Positions 10,362 through 20,058 of a stretch of DNA of 55,653 nucleotides are shown piece after piece (positions within the stretch are counted from its first letter, which is position 1; every line of letters begins with the position of its first letter). The DNA comes from Phoronis australis (lineage: Eukaryota > Phoronida > Phoronidae): contig NMRA01000005.1 of the NCBI GenBank assembly GCA_002633005.1, forward strand, positions 201,171 to 256,823, read 5' to 3'. The translations under genes were made by a program, and so were the position numbers. Below the pieces are notes generated by a model. It searched no databases and had not been told where the DNA came from. It saw only the letters and a program-made list of their open reading frames with translations.

Positions 10362-10475
10362 CACTATGACGAAGGTTCAATACTCCGAAGGTCCAGTACT
10401 CAGAATGCCCATTACTCCGAAGGTTCGTTATCTTCTAAAGATCACTACTTTGAATTTCCACTATTCCAAGCTCTG
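10362..10475 (+). repeat. Inverted-repeat arm, left (partner near 13390-13490)
   Basis: Repeated words such as CTCCGAAGGTTC and TACTCCGAAGGT are mirrored on the opposite strand at about 13393-13490 (TTCGGAGTGGTGAA, GTGAACCTTCGGAATAG). Each arm is itself internally repetitive with a period of about 20-25 bp. The arms flank the pogo element and some sequence on either side, so they could be the ends of an older element into which pogo inserted. Boundaries are approximate. Confidence 0.5.
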
Positions 10476-10664
10476 GGCCCGTTCTCTAATCTTTGTACTC
10501 GAAACGAACTGGAAATTATTTTTGGCAATTTCTCTGCTCCTTTTGTGCGATATCAAGATAAGTGGTTATCAGATTGTGCTGGAATAATTATAGTTCATGC
10601 ATATGAGTTTCTAGTCCAAGTTTGCACTTAAAAACCCTTACATGCGTACTACAAACTCGAGTAA

Positions 10665-10684
10665 AAACTCGAAATTTCGAGTTT
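10665..10684. repeat. Perfect 20-bp palindrome
   Basis: AAACTCGAAATTTCGAGTTT is its own reverse complement. CTCGA words recur on both sides (10657, 10685) and again near 12826-12845, on the other side of the pogo element. Confidence 0.9.
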
Positions 10685-10791
10685 AAACTCAAACTTTTAG
10701 CTTTAATGTTGGTTTTGTCAACTGAAAAATATGACTAATCAATCATCCACGTAAGTCATTATGTATTCGAGCATTGAGTAATGGACACTTA

Positions 10792-12784
10792 GGGAAAGTT
10801 ACCGGTTCGGTACCAGTTATCATTATCGTACCACGTATTTTCCCGCCAAACTACGTATGCTTGGCAACCAAAAGAGTGATTACTTTTTGCGACCTCAAAC
10901 GGCGATGACAGAAAACCAAGCAAAATGTCGAGCAGACAACCCGGTGAAAAACGGTGAGCATTTTCCACTTTTTTGACATGTTGATGTAAATTTTAGCTCC
11001 CATGAATAGTGTGATAAGACAACAACAAGTATAGCAAATGAGTGAACAGCGATGTGCCATCTGATAGCTCATTCTCATCTCTTTGTATGGTGTAATTTCT
11101 GGTTGCCAAATCGCATGCCAAATATTTTCAGCCCACGTATTTGAAAATAGGTCAGTGTCACGAGTGTCGTACCACTAGAGGTCACGGGTATGGTACCCGG
11201 GGTACGATACATGTAACCAAGAGGTACGATACAAAACGTGATACGTGTATGTAATGTGTTGTTTTTCTTGCGTTTTAGTACTATTTTTTTACTTTCAGGA
11301 AAATGTCATCGCCGTCGTCATGGACATCAGAGGATATGCAGAACTGTCTCAAAGCTATAGATGAAGGATTGTGATTTAACGCTGCTTTTAAGCTATTTGG
11401 TATCCCAAAGCCCACTATTCGCCGTCACCGCATGGGTCTGAAGTACACGCAAAACATGCCAAGTTACGTGGAGGCCCAAAAGTTTTGCCTACAGAAATAG
11501 AAGCTGATTTGGTAGAACACATAAAAGGTCTTGACGATCTTTTTTTTGGTATCACGCCAAAAGATCTTATGAAACTTGCATATCAATTGGCAAAATCCCA
11601 TGGCATCCATAAATTTAGCGAAACAAAACAGTCTGTCAATAAAACCTGGTACTACAGCTTTATGAGACGACATCCAGAACTCAGTCTGCGCACCCCAGAA
11701 GCTACATCTACTGGTCGCATGAAAGGTTTCAGCCGCCGAGCTGTTTCAGATTTCTTCCATAAATATTACGAGCTAATTGAATTACACGGATTTACTGCTG
11801 ACAGAGTGTTTAATATGGAGGAAACTGGACATTCTACCGTGCAAAGGCCATCGAAAGTGATCTCAACGAAAGGGAAACGCCAAGTTGGAGCAGCAACAAC
11901 CACTGAACGAGGAACAAATACTACTGGTGTCCACTGTCATTCTGCCATAATCCAATACATCCACCCCGATGCTCATCTTCAAGAGGAAACTGTGATTCCT
12001 TGACTGTTGATGCACCCACTGGTACAAGTTTTGCCTGCACTAATTCAGGATGGATTGACGCTATAGTTTTCATTGAATAGCTTCGTCATTTTATCCGATC
12101 AGTGAATGCGTCAGTTGAAAACAAAGTCTTTCTACTCGAGGGACATGCATCCCACACAAAAGACCTTGACGCCATTAAGCTAGCAGGGGAAAATGGTGTT
12201 TTCATTCTCTCCTTACCCAGTCACACAACGCACAGGCTCCAACCCTTAGATGTTAGCTTTTTTAAGTCATAATTGTGATTCCGATGGAGACTCTGATTAA
12301 CCTACATAAACCAGGCAATTTAAGTTTGTTACATAAGTATAGTTGACTGGTCCATTTTGTTGTCTTTAAGTGTTGGTTTGTTCGCACATATTTATAAGGA
12401 CGTCTGTTAGCATTAGAGTCATACGGTAATGCTGTTTCTTGTAATATGTTTCTATGTGGCCAATAAAAGGTTTGACTGTTTGCACTGTTTCCTTGTTCAT
12501 CTTTGCTTGGTGAAATACACGTAGTTATTAATGTAGTACCACTGGTACGATTCTGATGTCTGACAGGTACGAATTACAAAACCGGTCATGTGAATCGTAC
12601 TTTTATTGACTTTTCTACAACCGTGTTTTGCAGCTAAAACATAATCATTATTCTTCTAAATCACATGTGCGGTTATACATGTGAAGCCACTTAAGGCTAT
12701 GCCATAGCTCCCGATTCCGTGGCTAGTTCAGCGTGGCGTACAGAGGGGTGCATCCTTAAGTGGTACGAAACCAGTAACTTTCCC
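10792..12784 (+). mobile_element. pogo/Tigger-type DNA transposon, inactive
   Basis: Terminal inverted repeats are GGGAAAGTTACCGGTTCGGT at 10792 and, reading the other strand from 12784, GGGAAAGTTACTGGTTTCGT. The left end abuts TA, the expected target. The right TA appears lost. The 2.0-kb length and central transposase relic suit the Tigger group. A second inner pair (GGTACC / GTACCA words around 10810 and 11190, and 12540) extends the inverted structure. Confidence 0.8.
11303..12270 (+). pseudogene. pogo/Tigger transposase, broken
   Basis: A DDE transposase of the pogo branch of the Tc1/mariner superfamily, related to JRK and CENP-B. In order: Met at 11303 and a pipsqueak-type helix (WTSEDMQ...IPKPTIRRH), cut by TGA at 11372. 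A frameshift near 11440 follows, then GGPKVLP and the second DNA-binding helix region. The longest intact stretch runs 11485-12003, with RRHPELSLRTPEATS and FNMEETG. A second frameshift lies near 12001, then SGWIDAIVF, a TAG at 12078 where the family has Trp, LLEGHASHTKDLD, and LPSHTTHRLQPLD before TAA near 12268. The family has NxDE and LLDGH where this copy has NMEE and LLEGH, so two of the three catalytic Asp positions read Glu. The third (QPLD) is kept. At least two frameshifts and two stops make it non-functional. Confidence 0.85.
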
Positions 12785-12785
12785 C

Positions 12786-13392
12786 TTGAGTTCGCACAAA
12801 AGTAGATTAAAAATGCCAAACATTATTTCGAGTTCCATTTCGAGTAAAAAGATTCTAGACTGGGCCCAGAATTCCGACAGTTCACTATTTTGGTTGTGTG
12901 ATCACGACTCATTCTCAAGCAGAGACAACATCTGGGGCACGGCTGCGGCGACCAACGGCGGTTTCAATATAAGAAGACTAAATGAGACTCCCCGACTTCA
13001 TGAGGACTGGCAGGGACAGGGTGGCCTAATAACTTATAGTTTCGACCCGGCCGTGTGCGTCGCGCTGCGATTCGGTCTTGACATGAATTTTGATGAATTG
13101 TGTCATGGCTGATGATTCATCAGTATTCCTACTTCATATCATTTTAAAATGCAAGTGCGTACTCATTTTAGGACATGCGGGCAATTTCGCAGGGGTGTGA
13201 ATTCTGACTACCGTTTCCAGTTGTGCTGGCCAGCTGGAGACGGTGGTCACTGTTTACATAAAACCCAAAGTGTTTCAGTTAGTGCCCGGGCGTTGTTTTT
13301 GGTATAGGTGCATCTAATAGCCGAAATATCGTTTATTTTAGCATGCAAAAGTTCAAAAATCACATCTGAGTCTGAAAGTTTAGATATGTTTG
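12786..13392. other. No gene seen
   Basis: An open stretch at 12786-13112 lacks a good start and any recognisable domain. Sequence resembling CGAGT words flanks the pogo insertion on this side too. Confidence 0.4.
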
Positions 13393-13490
13393 GAGCGGTG
13401 AATCTTCGGAGTGGTGAATCGGTGAAGTAGTGAACCTTCGGAATAGTCAGTGAACCTTCCGAATAGTAAACTTTCGAAATAGTGGAATGT
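13393..13490 (-). repeat. Inverted-repeat arm, right (partner 10362-10475)
   Basis: GTGAATCTTCGGAGTGG, GTGAACCTTCGGAATAG and GTGAACCTTCCGAATAG are near-tandem, and are mirrored on the other strand by the left arm. Confidence 0.5.
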
Positions 13491-14049
13491 CCCCATTTCC
13501 AGCGATGTAAGCAACTTAAGTAACACGCTAAAATACAACCAGATATACAATTTTGTTAAGTCATTCGCCAACTAGACTTCATATTTCCGTCTGAGTATGC
13601 AATAAGGTGTAATCAGTCATTTAAGCATGGCTGATTTGAAACTTCGGCAGGAAATAACGCGAGAATGTTCTCTTTTTGGAACACATTATATCCTAACATG
13701 TGTCCCGTTCTTTGCAAGCAATCGTCACAGCATCCTCGTATCAGGTATTACAAATTCCGTCTCATCTCATGAACATGAATCGTCGTCGTGTATACAGATT
13801 TCCCTTCCCCCTAATTAAGCTGCGTCAAAGGCATCACCGAAAACTCTACAGTGTCGACGTTTGCAAAATACCAAGATCCACCGTTCTTGAAATTCGAACC
13901 ACCATGCTAGCTACATACCTGAACAGGATATTTGCTTTTGAGTAGAGAGATAGGGGCGTCTAAAAAAGTCGCCCCTACTTCTGCACGCTACTGCCCCACC
14001 GCTAAAAATGTCTGTAAAGTATCTTTCGTTGCATGCAGAATGTTGCTCG

Positions 14050-14958
14050 ACATTATGCAAATGGTTTCAAGCGGTTACCTGGCGGGTTGATCTAACTCAA
14101 CTCAGGTACTTGGGCGTGTCTGGCGGGGATAACCCACCACTAGATTTGTCTGGCAGTATTTATTCTTAATACCTGGGCTTACGGCGAATATTTTGCAACT
14201 GGTTTTATGTGGTTACCTCTTGGGTTGATCTAGCTCAATTCAGGTATTTGGGTGTGTCTGGCGGGGCTAACCCACCACTAGATTTGTCTGGCAGTGGTCA
14301 TTCGTGATACCTGGGCTTACGGTGAATATTTTGGAACTGGTTTTAAGCGGTTACCTCTTGGGTTGACCTAGCTCAATTTTTAACCCTTTTTGATAATCGT
14401 CTGGCAGGGGCAACCCACCACTGAAATTGTCTGGCAGCTAACTGTTGTGCCATGATCAGTGATGCTGAACATCGTGCAATTGGCTTCAAACGGTTACCTG
14501 ATAGGTTGATCTAGCTCAATTCATGTATTTGGGCGTGTCAGGCGGGAGTAACCCACCACTAGATTTGTCTGGCAGTGTTCATTCGTGATAAATGGGCTTA
14601 CGGTGAATATTTTGCGACTGATTTCAAGCGGTTACCTCTTGGACTGATCTAGCTCAATTTTTGTACCCTGTATATGTTCGTCTGGCGTGTACTCCCCACC
14701 ACTAAAATTGTCTGGCAGTGACCAATTTTGATACAATGGATGACGTAGCAGGTATCGAAGGCAGTTTTAAGTGGTAATTACCAGAAAAGTTGATCTAGCT
14801 CAATTTTTGAGTGTAATTCTCTTGGCTCTCCTGACCACACCCACCAGAGCGAACCTGCCAGACGGCCATTTCCAAGCAGTCAGGATACCCACAGAGCACT
14901 GTGGCACCAAAGAAAATTGGTTACCTTTTCATGTCCAAAAAAGCTCTGGGATCCCGGT
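14050..14958 (+). repeat. Six-unit ~140-bp tandem array (copy 2, plus orientation)
   Basis: GGTTACCT plus GTTGATCTAGCTCAA units start near 14073, 14210, 14349, 14492, 14630 and 14773. The order of unit sub-types is the same as in 5975-6900 read in reverse, including the odd units with TTTTTAACCC and TTTGTACCC. The far edge carries AGCTCTGGGATCCCGG at 14942-14957, mirrored near 5980. The whole block was therefore copied as a unit. The frames at 14771 and 5940-6170 encode the same peptide only because the DNA is the same repeat. Confidence 0.85.
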
Positions 14959-15156
14959 CTAATGCTAGAATTAACACGTGGTAAGGAGTGTCGGCTGGCA
15001 AAGCGACGGAAGGGTAGAATAAATGATGTGACAGTTAAGTCAGAGACCAACTCCAGATGTATCGCTCGAGTAATTGCACACGTAAAAAAACATGCGCCGT
15101 AGGTTGTGTTGTTGCTGTCAACTCGAAGGCTATAATAAACACAAATGTATTAGTTC
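14959..15156. other. No gene seen
   Basis: Short spacer between the 140-bp array and the THAP element. It does not match the left end of the related element at 29802. Confidence 0.4.
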
Positions 15157-16250
15157 CAAGTTCGGTCGTCGTTTGCTTTTGCTTACGAGTTAGTCAACAT
15201 GCCACGCTGTTGCTGCGTACTGGGGTGTACTCGTTATCGTCTCACGTACAGAGGAAAAACTGTCCCACTTGCCCGAGTGTACCGCGACACACTCCCACTG
15301 AAGGGTGGTATGAGCACCCAAACTGTTTACAACCCGACGTGTGACTCCCTCGCCACACACCTGGCACCTTCCAAATAGCTCCACAATAAACTTATCAAAC
15401 TTAGGCTCACCGATCTGTTCATTGGATGACGAACTGTCCTCTTCACTGGGTGTCGAAGTGGGCATGTATTCACTCCCACTACTCAACATCGCTGCAGGGG
15501 TGCTTACAGGCTCTGGGCGAGAGACAACAGCACAGAGCGAATCACTGCTAATTCCCGGAATTACACGCAATGGGGTACGTTCGGAGGCACGGGTGACAGT
15601 AGATGAAGTGCCTCCAGTCACTGTATAAGTGACCACAGCTCGCGAGACTTCTCGCTTCAAAAACGCACTTCTCGGGGTTGACGACGGGGCACTGCCGGGA
15701 ATCAACAGCAATGGTATGGTACCCTTCTTCAGGCGTTGTTTCGCAAGGACCTTCATCAATTCCGCGTACATATTTGTCATAGTCTGACGGCAGAAAATGC
15801 TTGCCACACACTCGGTAACCTGCTCTACTGCTTTGTACGTTGCGTGGACGGGTAGCGCTGCGTTCTTCACATGAACGAGCCAAGTACGGCGAAGTGTGTC
15901 ATCCTTTGGAAAGCGATGCAAGGTACCCAAAGCGCGTGTGAAACGATAATGAGTACATCCCGGCACGGAGCAACAGCGTGGCATGTTGACTGACTTGTAA
16001 ACAAAAGCAAACGACGACCCAACTTATCACAACCGAGGTAGAACAATGACTGACTCGACAGCTCTCACAGTCAGACTATAATGAAAAGAAATTGGCGCGA
16101 AACTCTTGCCTCCCAAAACGTCACTTCCGGGGTAGAGGACGAGAAATTAATCAAATTACGAAAAGCTGTAATTAAGTGAAAAATGTGTCTGGGATAATCA
16201 ACGAAACTTATTTTTGCTAAAAATGACATGAAAAAATGTTGCTTTCGCCT
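15157..16250. mobile_element. Kolobok-like TTAA/THAP transposon, left end lost (copy 1)
   Basis: The right end reads TTCGCCT at 16244-16250 followed by TTAA, the same end as the complete copy at 29802-31137. Long inverted repeats hold a THAP start codon on both sides: plus-strand ATG at 15199 and minus-strand ATG at 15984. The left terminal 260 bases found in copy 2 are missing. The match starts near 15157. TTAA target sites, a THAP domain and this end sequence together point to the Kolobok superfamily. Confidence 0.7.
15190..15984 (-). pseudogene. THAP-domain transposase N-terminal part, frameshifted
   Basis: THAP zinc-finger proteins bind DNA through a C2CH site. Here the start MPRCCSVPGCTH (minus strand from 15984) supplies the first cysteines, and RFPKDDTLRRTW is the conserved core. 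The third Cys and His (VCGKHFLPSDYD, about 15814-15772) lie in a different frame. The first frame then resumes with AELMKVLAKQRLKKGTIP, the usual THAP exit. So two compensating frameshifts surround the second half of the finger. Downstream are a Ser/Thr-rich linker, an acidic SEEDSSSSNE patch, and a second Cys pair (CQVCGEGVTRR) with WECVAVHSGKWDS, resembling the zinc-ribbon-like block that follows THAP in such transposases. No DDE catalytic domain remains, so this is an internally deleted relic. Confidence 0.7.
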
Positions 16251-16369
16251 TTAAGAACAGTCCTATGAAGGAAATTCTTCGCTACAGACCAGAACTTTTG
16301 TGTATTTTTGTGCTCATTAGGGGGTTCATGATATTCGATGACTTCATGACGTAACTATTTCTTGAGTTG

Positions 16370-16625
16370 CGACAGCGCCCTCTGTCCTGTCTGTTCGACT
16401 ACTACGTCTGTTTGGCAGTACCAACATGTTCATTCGACGACTAACCTGTCTGTTTGTTTAACTGACATGTTTGTTCGACAAGTTACCTGTCTGTTTTGCG
16501 CAACTGACTTGTTCGTTGGTTGAATAACCTGTCTGTTTGTCAAAATTTAAGTAAACAACCTGTTTGCCAAAATTGAACCAGATAACCTGTCTGTTTGAAA
16601 ACTAACTTGTTCATTCAACAGTGTT
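16370..16625. repeat. Degenerate tandem repeat of ACCTGTCTGTTTG
   Basis: The word ACCTGTCTGTTTG or a close variant (ACATGTTTGTTC, ACTTGTTCGTTGG) recurs about ten times at 25-45-bp spacing, alternating with CAACTGAC / CGACTAAC words. It is non-coding. Confidence 0.7.
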
Positions 16626-17695
16626 GTCTATTTCATTGAACCTTTTCGCTGACCATGAAAAGCGTGCCTAACAAGTTTAATTGAGTGTAATTCTAGCCTA
16701 TATATCGCGATAGTGGAAATTTCTTGATTTTTACACTCCAGGAGAATGGTACATAAAAGTGTTCCGTAGTTAGTTGTGAAATTATGAATTGAGGGACTAA
16801 TACTTTAATATGCCGGTGTCTAGTCAATGGACCTTATACTTAATGTTGTTCTCATGTCGCACGTTTGGTGTTGTTGTTTCATTTTCAGGTCTAAAATTTG
16901 CTTACAAATTCCCCGAAAACCCTCTTTCAAATAGTCAGCACTACTAAAACACTAGGTTGCGGCCACGGGACATTTCTAGTCCCTAGAATTTATGTAAAAG
17001 GCGTGTGTAAGGTTTGGCGACTGTTTTAACTGTGGAATGGGTTGAAAATAATTTCAAGGAAACTGAGTTACTTGTGCTTTTGAATGAGAAAAGCCAAGTT
17101 TCTTAGCCGTGACCTACTTTTGATACAAAATGGTGGCTGTCATTTGCTTTTCCCTGTCACCTGCTGTGTAAGCTAGACACTGCGATTTCAGGTGGCTCTC
17201 AAACATTTACTTTGGTGTGCCGGCGTCAGCAGCCAAAACCCTGCAGTGCATCCCCTAACCTGCAACGGTCTGCCATCTTGAATTAATCACCATGACAACA
17301 TGTATATAATTACTATATTTTATGCCTTCACCAGTTCCCCATTTTAGTGTGACAAATATGCTTCTGAATTATTGTACCAACTGGCAATTGCTTAATTTTA
17401 TTTATATACTCATTTAATTTTGACGGTGGCCATTTTGAATTATGAGTTACCATAGCAACACATTTTAAAGGAGAAAATTATATTTGTCAATTGAATCGTG
17501 CTCTGGTGTGTTTAGTTTCAGCTCTTTTAAAAATTAAAAAAATTCTTCCTTTTTCTAATCACAAATCTCTTTCATTTACAGCCTTGTATGTTGGTGGCCA
17601 TCGGCAATGCAAATTTTCATTGAATGGTGGCCGTCTTGGCCAAATTGCCGCAATTACATAATAGTCGGTATTTTTTCTAATTTTTGATTAATTTT
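16626..17695. other. No gene seen
   Basis: AT-rich, with several gccatTTTGAAT / gttaccATaGCAACA words (17275-17475) that look like an old interspersed repeat. No reading frame of note. Confidence 0.5.
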
Positions 17696-18015
17696 TATGC
17701 GCCCACATATTCAAATGTGGACGCATTGTGCCATCATCTCCGTCCGTCCGTCCGTCCGTCCGGCGTCCGCTGTTTTATCTCTAAAACGCCTCGACGTATC
17801 TTCATGAAATTCAGCACATGAGCGAACGGCATGAGCGAACTTTCGGACGGATCCGACTACCGGAGTGCCCCCTAGTAGCAATTTTAGTTTTTTACGTTTA
17901 CCTCTGTATCTTCAAAAGTCCTGAACGGATTTTCATAAAATTTGGTATATTGGCACCTATTAGTCCTAGTGAGATGACTCTGTCATACCGTTTTGGTATG
18001 GATTCAACATAGTTT

Positions 18016-18030
18016 GCGCCACCTAGTGGC
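18016..18030 (-). promoter_or_regulatory. CTCF-core-like motif in repeat unit
   Basis: The minus strand is GCCACTAGGTGGCGC, an exact fit to CCASYAGRKGGCRC. Identical 15-mers occur at 18466-18480, and close ones at 18321-18335 (GCCACTAGGTGGCAC). Confidence 0.4.
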
Positions 18031-18320
18031 CAATTTTACTGTTTTCGATTTTTTTTTGCGTCCACCATTCTATCAACCAAACCTCTCAAGGGATGATTGT
18101 GAAAATTTGCACGTGTGTTCGGACTATAAAGTGGACGGCTGACGATGATTTTCCGACGATTTCGACAACTATGGCGCCTCCTAGTGGCAGTTTTGTTTTT
18201 TTGCGCCTATGGCTGTATCTTCTAAACTATTTAAAGGATCTTTACTAAATTTAGTAAGTGTATTGATATATGATGTTGACAATGGACGTCAACAACTTTC
18301 GAACAGATCTAACTACTGGT

Positions 18321-18335
18321 GTGCCACCTAGTGGC
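18321..18335 (-). promoter_or_regulatory. CTCF-core-like motif in repeat unit
   Basis: The minus strand is GCCACTAGGTGGCAC, an exact consensus fit in the same orientation. Confidence 0.4.
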
Positions 18336-18465
18336 AATTTCATTTTTTTACGTTTACCTCTGTATGTTCAAGGGTCATCAACGTATTTTCATAAAATTTG
18401 GCATACAGGCATTTGTTAATGAAATGATGCTATCTCATGGTTTTCAGATGTATTCGACCTAGTTT

Positions 18466-18480
18466 GCGCCACCTAGTGGC
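18466..18480 (-). promoter_or_regulatory. CTCF-core-like motif in repeat unit
   Basis: The minus strand is GCCACTAGGTGGCGC, an exact consensus fit, 450 bp from its identical partner at 18016. This matches the higher-order period. Confidence 0.4.
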
Positions 18481-19312
18481 CACTTTTGCTGTTTTCGAGT
18501 ATATTTTTGGGCGTCCACTCGTCTATCAACCAAACCGCTTTCAGGATAATCATTGTGAAAATTGGCATGTATGTTTTACTATAGAGTGGATGACTCACGA
18601 TGATTTTCCGACGAGTTCCACTACTGAGGCGCTTCCTAGAGGCAGTTTTGTTTTTTGTGCTTATCGCTGTAACTCCTAAACCGTTTGCAGGATCTTTACT
18701 TAATTTAGCTAATGTATTTATATGATGTTTACAACGGACAACGACGACTTTCGAACAGATCTGACTTTTGGAGTGCCCCCTAGTGACAATTTTATTTTTT
18801 TATGTTTACCAGTCTGTATCTTCAAAAATCCTCAACAGATTTTCATAAAATTTTGAATATAGGCATCTATTGGTGAGATGACGCTATCATCCTGTTTTTG
18901 GATGGAATTGAGGTATTTTGCGCCACCTGGTGTTTTCTAATCTTATTTTTGGCATCCACCCCTCGATCAACCAAATCATTCTGGGGATGGTTTTGAAAAT
19001 TGGCGTATATGTTTTCAGTGTGAAGAAGTCATTTGATGATGGCGACTGACTACTGTGGCGCCTCCTAGTGGTAGTTTTGTTTTGTTTTTCGCTAATAAAT
19101 GTATCTCCAAAATACACTACAGGATCTTTATTAAATTTAGTAAGTGAATTTATGTAAATATAACAGGCCATGACTGTCAGGCGGATCGAACGGACGCTGT
19201 GCCCACAAAAGGCAATTTCATTTCGTTCTGTTTTCCTTTGTTTCTCTGAAGTTCCTTGACAGATTTTATGAAATATGGCATGATCCCGTTTTTGGATGGA
19301 TTGTACGTTTTT

Positions 19313-19327
19313 GCGCCATCTAGTGGC
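19313..19327 (-). promoter_or_regulatory. CTCF-core-like motif in repeat unit
   Basis: The minus strand is GCCACTAGATGGCGC, an exact consensus fit at the right end of the array. Confidence 0.4.
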
Positions 19328-19330
19328 CAT

Positions 19331-20058
19331 TTTTATGATACAAATAAATAACCGTAAAAGCACACCATTTGCGATGCATTCGTGGGCCCATTTCAACGCT
19401 CCGCGTTGCTCTTGTATTTTTTCATGTCATTTTGTAAGTCTAAAATGTACCTCTCTATTTCAGGTTGCTATGGAAATTTAAAAGACACTAATTATCACTG
19501 GGCCATTTTCCATTTTGAACGCTCTAAATTTTCGCTTTCCCCGACTTTTAAGAAATGGCAATTAACCCGCCCAGACTTGTTAAGGTAAGGATGGCGTGTC
19601 ATATGTTGCAAAATTCAATCTTCAAAAAATTATGTTTGATGTTATTATATGTATTCGATATCTTATATTTATTTATTCTTTGTATATTTGATGTTAACAT
19701 TTTTGTATTCCATAATACATTCATGTGCAATTAACCAACTGTATGTTCGATGTTTCCAAAGCTATATTTGATGTTTCCTTTTATATATGTTAATAACGGA
19801 ACTTTGGGTAGTATCAGTGAAACGACCGACGGCCGTGATTGGTTAATATGACTGCTACCAACTTCCTTTTTTCGACAATTTAGCCAATGTCATTCATACT
19901 TGTGGACACGAATTAAGTTCGCACTATTTGCATGGACATTTCCTCAAAGCTTCAGTAGAACTGGCTTTAGTCGGATACTTATGAGACTGCGAGACTTTGT
20001 CTGAGTTAGGCCAAATTCAAGAGCATTTTGAAGAACAAATACTAACCGTTTCACGTAA
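19331..20058. other. No gene seen
   Basis: AT-rich, with a stretch of TTTGATGTT words (19630-19800). No coding or RNA feature recognised. Confidence 0.5.

Larger units (their letters stand above)
17696..19330. repeat. Array of ~150-bp units with CTCF-like core motifs (copy 2)
   Basis: Same unit types and order as 4140-5330, with motif positions near 17864, 18016, 18174, 18321, 18466, about 18628, 18773, about 18920, 19059 and 19313. The left edge begins with a (GTCC)n tract at 17739-17763, after GCCCACATATTCAAATGTGG. Subunits are 145-155 bp, three types per higher-order unit. Open frames inside (for example 18887-19396 minus) are chance frames in repeat DNA. Confidence 0.85.
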
